Shown in pieces: positions 38,401 through 44,400 of a stretch of 64,000 nucleotides of DNA. A program made the position numbers and the translations under genes. This stretch comes from Tenrec ecaudatus (lineage: Eukaryota; Chordata; Mammalia; Afrosoricida; Tenrecidae): contig NC_134535.1 in NCBI RefSeq assembly GCF_050624435.1, forward strand, positions 124,173,731 to 124,237,730. The letters run 5' to 3'. Numbering within the stretch: the first letter of the stretch is position 1; every line of letters begins with the position of its first letter. The notes beneath the pieces were generated by a model that was not told where the DNA came from, ran no database searches, and saw only the letters and a program-made list of their open reading frames with translations.

Positions 38401-41400
38401 GCAGTATTCTCTTGTTATCTTTGTACAACTGCCTCATGATGGATGTATAAATTCTTCCTGAACACAATGACGCATTCTGGAATTCTCCTTCTCAAGGCAA
38501 TCCATCCTCTGTTATGATCTACTCAGTTGAATGCCTTGGCACAGCCAATGAAACACAGTATTTCCTGGTATTCTCTGCTTTGAGCCAAGGTCCATCTGAC
38601 AAGAGGCAGTTGTGTGAACAGAACAAGGGCACACTGCATGGTTTAAAATCAAGAAAGGTGTGTGTCATGGTTGGATCCTCTCACTATGCTGAGTAAGTAA
38701 TCAGAGACGCTGGGTGATGAGAAGAACGCAGCATCGGGTTTGGAGGGAGGCTTCATAACATCTTTTGATATACAAGTGAGACAACCGTGCTGACAGAAAG
38801 TGAGGACTTGAAGCACTTGCTGATGAAGATCAAGGGCTGCAACCTTCAATATGAATTAAATTCAATGAGAAGAAGACCAAAATCGTCACAACTGAACTAA
38901 TTGGTAAATCATGATAAGTGGAGGAAAGACTGAAGTTGTGAAGGATTTTGCTTTACTTGGATAGACAATCAATGTTTTTGTCAAAGCAGTGGTCAAGAGG
39001 TCAAACACGGGGGTGGGGGGAAGGGGAAGAAATGGGGAGCTCATATCAGGGGCTCAAGTGGGAAGACAATGCTTTGAAATGATGATGGCAGCATATGTGC
39101 AAATGTGTTTGACACACTGGATGAATGTATGGATTGTGATAGATGTAAGAGCCTCCAATAAAAGTATTAAATAAAATAAAATAGTAGTAAATAAATAAAT
39201 GAAAACTACTTTGTTGGATTCTATGTAAATAAATCTGAAAGATTATGAAAAAAAGAGGAGAGAGATCAAACAATGCATTGCATTGGGTAAATCTGCTACA
39301 TAAGACCTCAGGGAGTTTATTTTAAAGACTAAGGTGCTTCTGACCCATGCCATGGTATTTTTTTTGGTCGTGGTATTTTCAGTCATCTTATATCCATGTG
39401 AATGTTGGCCACAGAATAAGGAAGACTGAAGAAGAATGGGTACATTTGAATTATGGTGCTATCAGAGAATATTGAAATGGCCATGAACTATCAAAAGAAC
39501 AAATAAATCATTCTTGAAAGAAGTACCGCCAGAGTGCTGTTGATAGGCAAGCATGACGAGATTTCATCTTACATACTTTGGACATTCTCAAGTGAGACCA
39601 GTCCCCAGGGAGGGGCATCATGCTTGGTAAAGTAGAGAGGCAGTGACAAAGAAGAAGACAACCCCGTGGCTGCAGCAACGGGCTCAGCCATTAGAACAGT
39701 TGTCAGGATGGTCCAGAATGGGCAGTGTCAATCTGGTCTACACAGGGTCGCTATGCATTGGACCAACTTGATGGCACCTAACAACAACAACATAATATAA
39801 AGAATAAAGGTCCCACTTTTGGATACTTTGTAGACATGATCAGACACTTCACAGGCTTAGTTCACTGTGTTTGAAGTCTTAAGACCATAGTCTCAGGGGA
39901 CTATTCAGTCAATTGGCATAACATAGTTCATAAAGACATTATTCTATAACAGTTTGCTAAGTAACCTCTGGAGTCTTGTGAGCAGCCATCTAAGATAGAA
40001 ATATTGGTATGTACTCATTTGGAGAAAATAGAAATAAGGAAACCAAAGACTCAAAGGAGAAACCAGTTGGCAGTACTGATAGCTCATACATACCATGGCT
40101 TCATCTATTCTGAGACCAGAAAAACTAGATGATGCCCAGCTACCATTAATAAACATTCTGATTAGGGATTCAATAGGTGGTCCAGGATAGAATGGGAGTA
40201 AAATGTAGAATAAACCTGATTTTCAGGAAAAGGCACACTTACTAGATTAGTAAAAGAGGATTTCCCAAGTCTATTACCTTGAAATGCCATTGAAACTTGG
40301 AACTAAACCCACTCGTAGAGGTCACCTTTCTAGTCAAATAATAGATTGGTTCATAAGACAAACAACCACATCACCCATGAGTATTCTGCTCTTCTGAAAT
40401 ACCCATCTGCATTAGACCAACAATTAATATTTATCCTAAGGCAAAGATGAGAAGGTAAGGTGGGCCCAGAGAAGCTAGATTAATAGAAGCAAAACAACAA
40501 AAACAGAATAGACAGGAGGAGAAGGCTGACACCTTGTGAGAAATGTAACGACACTAAACAATAAATACAGAACTTGTTAAATGGGACCTAATACGCTGTG
40601 TAAACTTTCCCCAAAAAGACAAAGGAAGAATGAATGGAAGGAAGACTCAATCGTATAGCAAACTCCTATTAGAGAAGGGGTACAGGCCCTGGGCAATTCA
40701 GCCAGACAGAAGTGGAAGAAGCCAGCAATCAGTAACACGCTCACAGCTTCTGATGCCAGGGTCATTGGCTAGTAGCCCTCGGAGAAATTATTCTGCTGGG
40801 TTTTTAACTTACTTGGTGTCTGTTATTTCTCCCATTTGTAATGGAAATATCCACCTTGTGCCTAGATCACCATTGTACTTCAGAAGAAGGTGACTTGTAT
40901 TCTAGATTCACAGATGAAAAAGAATTTTGTCCAAGGATGGACTTAAGACTTAGAGTTGATTTAAAACGTTGGGAATGATATGATGGAGTGAACATGTTTT
41001 ACATGTAGCAAGGGTATGAACATTTGAGGGCTGAAGCATAGAATATTTAAACAACACGAATAGAACTATGTTCTCCCAAATATATGTCAACTTGGCTAGA
41101 TCATGCAGTCCATGGTGTTGACGCTGCAGGATCAGAGGCAGCTATGCAATGATGTAATTATAGCCAATGGGATGCTCTGATGTGATCTGCCAATCAGTTG
41201 TAAACAGCTTAAGGTGGGATGCAACCCCCTTACTCAGGTGTCAGCCCCAGTCCCCTGTAAGGAGGGTTTCCCTGGACAGGGCCTGCATCACCTTTTGTTT
41301 TACAAGACATCAAAGAGGAACCTTATTACCAAGAAGAGAAGTAGAGAGACTCACTACCACCAAAAAAAAAAAAAAGAGCTGAGAGCAAAGCACATCCTTT

Positions 41401-44400
41401 GGACCCAGGGTTCTTGAGACAAGAAACCTTTAGACTAAGGAAAAGATTGATCACAAGGACTGTCCCCCAAAACTGACAGAGAGAGAAAGTCTTCCCTTGT
41501 AGGAGGCACTCTGAATTCAGACTTCTAACCTCCTAAAAGGATCCCTGATTGTGTAGTGGGTTATGTATTGGGCTGCTAATTGAAAGGTCAACAGTTTGAA
41601 TCTCCAGCTGTCCTGAGGGAGAATCATGAGGCTTTCTGCTCCTGTAAGAATTTATGGGCTTATAAACGCACAGGAACAGTTCTACCCCATCTCATAGGGC
41701 TGTCATGAGTCCGAAGTGACTAGATGGACGTGGGCTTGAGTGAACCTCCTAAACTTTCAAGAATAAATTCTTGTTCCTGATTCTTAAAACCATCCACTGG
41801 TGGTATTTGCACTAGAGCAGACCAGGTAACTGGGAGAGCGTCCTCGTATGAAGAGGAAGCAAACAAGCGCTAAGAACATACATTTGAGTACATGGCTGTG
41901 ACTGGGGGAGAAAGGAGACAGCACGATGGTCCGAGAGGCAAGGAGCTCAGAAGCTAGTAAAAGTGACTCAAACCCAATTTTGTAGTCAAATTATTATAAG
42001 CTTTAGCTTCTAGTAATCAAGATGCCCAAGGGGATTTTGAATATTTGTGAAATATCACCACGGTTACTTTTCATACTTATATATATATTTTTTGTTCTAA
42101 GAGGGCTGTCTACTTTATTGTCTAAAGTTGTTTAAACAACAAAAACAACAAAATTAAACTGTTCGTGTTTAAACAATTATCCGTCCTTAAAAACCCACAA
42201 TGATTGCGGAAATAGATATTTTAATGTTTTCATTTTGTTCCAGTGAATTATTCCAAATTATTTCTTAATGTTTGCACTGCAAAGCCAGTTAGCATCATTC
42301 CTGAAAAGAAGGTTTCAAAATTTTCAAAATTCATGTTTAAATGAAGGCAAATGGGACCAACCGTCAGGGAAGATGAGCTAACTGGTAAGTAGATCCCAAG
42401 CTGAGACTGAGTACCCTCTCCTGTTCTTCAGCAGAAGCAGGTCAGCAGGACTCAGGCGAGTACCGCAGGGACTCAAACCACACCCGTATTCTGCAGCCCA
42501 GAGCATCTCTCCTTTTCACAACTTCCCCAGACAGTTTCCAAGACTACGGATTTTACAGGAGCAGACTCCATTTCTCTCTCCTGTGGAGGACCTGGAGGGT
42601 GCACACTGCCAGCCTTGGGGTTATAGTCACATGCTTAACCCCTGCGCCACTAGGGCTCCTTTGTCACCCCTACACACCCCTCCCTCTCAGAGACTCTTCT
42701 TTTCCTCCCAGCGACAGCCTCACCTTGTCATTGACCGGCATGAAATCTCTGGTTAGGGTGACAATGCGGAAATGCACTGAAAGAGAAAGCAATCGTTAAT
42801 ACCAGGGCTCTCCGAATTTTCTCTTCTTCCACCCCTTTTCTTTCGAACACACACCTTGGAGTCCGCAAACTCTCATTTTGGAAAACAACCAACAAACATG
42901 CATTGAAACCAACAAACCAAAGCCTTGTTTGACCCAGTGCTGCCTTCCACTTCAGGCTACAAGGGAGCATGTACACCGGTACTGAGCTCTCGACACACCA
43001 CGGAATCCAGGTCAGAGAAACCCCACAGGAACAGGAATAGTGATACCAGGAGGGTAGGGTAAGGGGGGGGGCAGAGAAAGGGAAGAAGGAAGAACCAATC
43101 ATACATAACCACATACCCCCACCCCCCCAAGGGGGACAAACAGCAGAAACCATGGGGGCAGAGAGATAGCAGTCAGTGTGATATATGAAAATACTAATAA
43201 TTTATCATTCATCAAGGGGTCATGGCGGCGGGGGGGCAGGGGGGAGGGAAAAAAGAAGAGCTCATACCAAAGGCTCAAACAGAAAGTAAATGCTTAGAAG
43301 TAATAATGTCAACATATGTACAATATGCTTGACACAATTGATGTATGGATTGTTATAAGAGCTGTAAGAGCCCCCAATAAAATGATCCTAATAAATAAAT
43401 AAATCCTAGTTTAAATCCTAATAAATAAATAAATCCTAGTAAATCCCCCTCTCCATCCTCCCCCTCCCCCACCCCACCCCCTTTCTGGGCTCCTAACTTT
43501 GAAACCTCAGGGTGAGGTGTTCCTCTAAGGCAGAAGGCACAACACAAATACCGGAAGTCAAGCCAAATGCCCCGACTGCTTTTTTTAAAAACCAACATAC
43601 AAGCAGCCTGTCGCAAGGGCCCCAAATTGAACTCCGCCAAATTCTAGTGCAGAGGAAATGTGTACTTCGGTTTTAGAAACACCCACACAGCAGCAACCCC
43701 ACCCACGATGCTTTCACTAGTTGGCACCGGGCACAGATTCAACTTCCGTCGCCATTCATCTCTCTGGACTCTCCTCCGCACTCTTCCTGTTCACAGGCCT
43801 GCCTCCCAAACCCCAAACCCAAATTCCCTTGGGGCCAGCATGCACAGTCTCTTGTCTAACCGCAATCTCTGGTCTCACGCACTCGAGAGCCTCTTACCTA
43901 GTTGCCCTGGGGTGTAGACAGGCTTGTCCGTCTGCACAAAGGTGCCGCTGCCATGCCTCTGAATTAGAACCTTCTTCTTCTCCTCAAAGTTGACATTTTT
44001 TCCAACTCCAGCCACCCGGATGGTGGCCACTTCTTCGGTGCCCCCAGCAGGAGGTGGTACCTAGCCAAAGAGAGGTGAACTCTGGGGAGTAGGCGGAAGG
44101 GAGGACAGCAGGCTCAGCAGTTCTCAATCCGACCCCAGGAAAATAAATTAAACCGCGGAGTCCCATCGGGACAGCAAGGGCAGAGCCGTCGGAGAAGGCA
44201 CAGGAAGAAAGGCAAGACACAAACCCCGTTGCGGTAGCGTTGATTCCAACGCACGGTGATGTGTGGGAACCTCCAACCCTCCACGTTGCAGAACAAAACT
44301 GCTCCGCGGGGTTCTCTCGTCTGTCGTCTTCATGGAGACTATTGCCGGGACTGTTTTCTCTGCAGCACCCCCGGGTGAACGGGAGACCCCACCCTCTCAG

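Noticed and set aside
37325-39790. Twin-priming inversion of a single RTE
   Set aside because: Both arms carry their own 3' tail and cover the same part of the element, so two insertions or an inverted duplication fit better.
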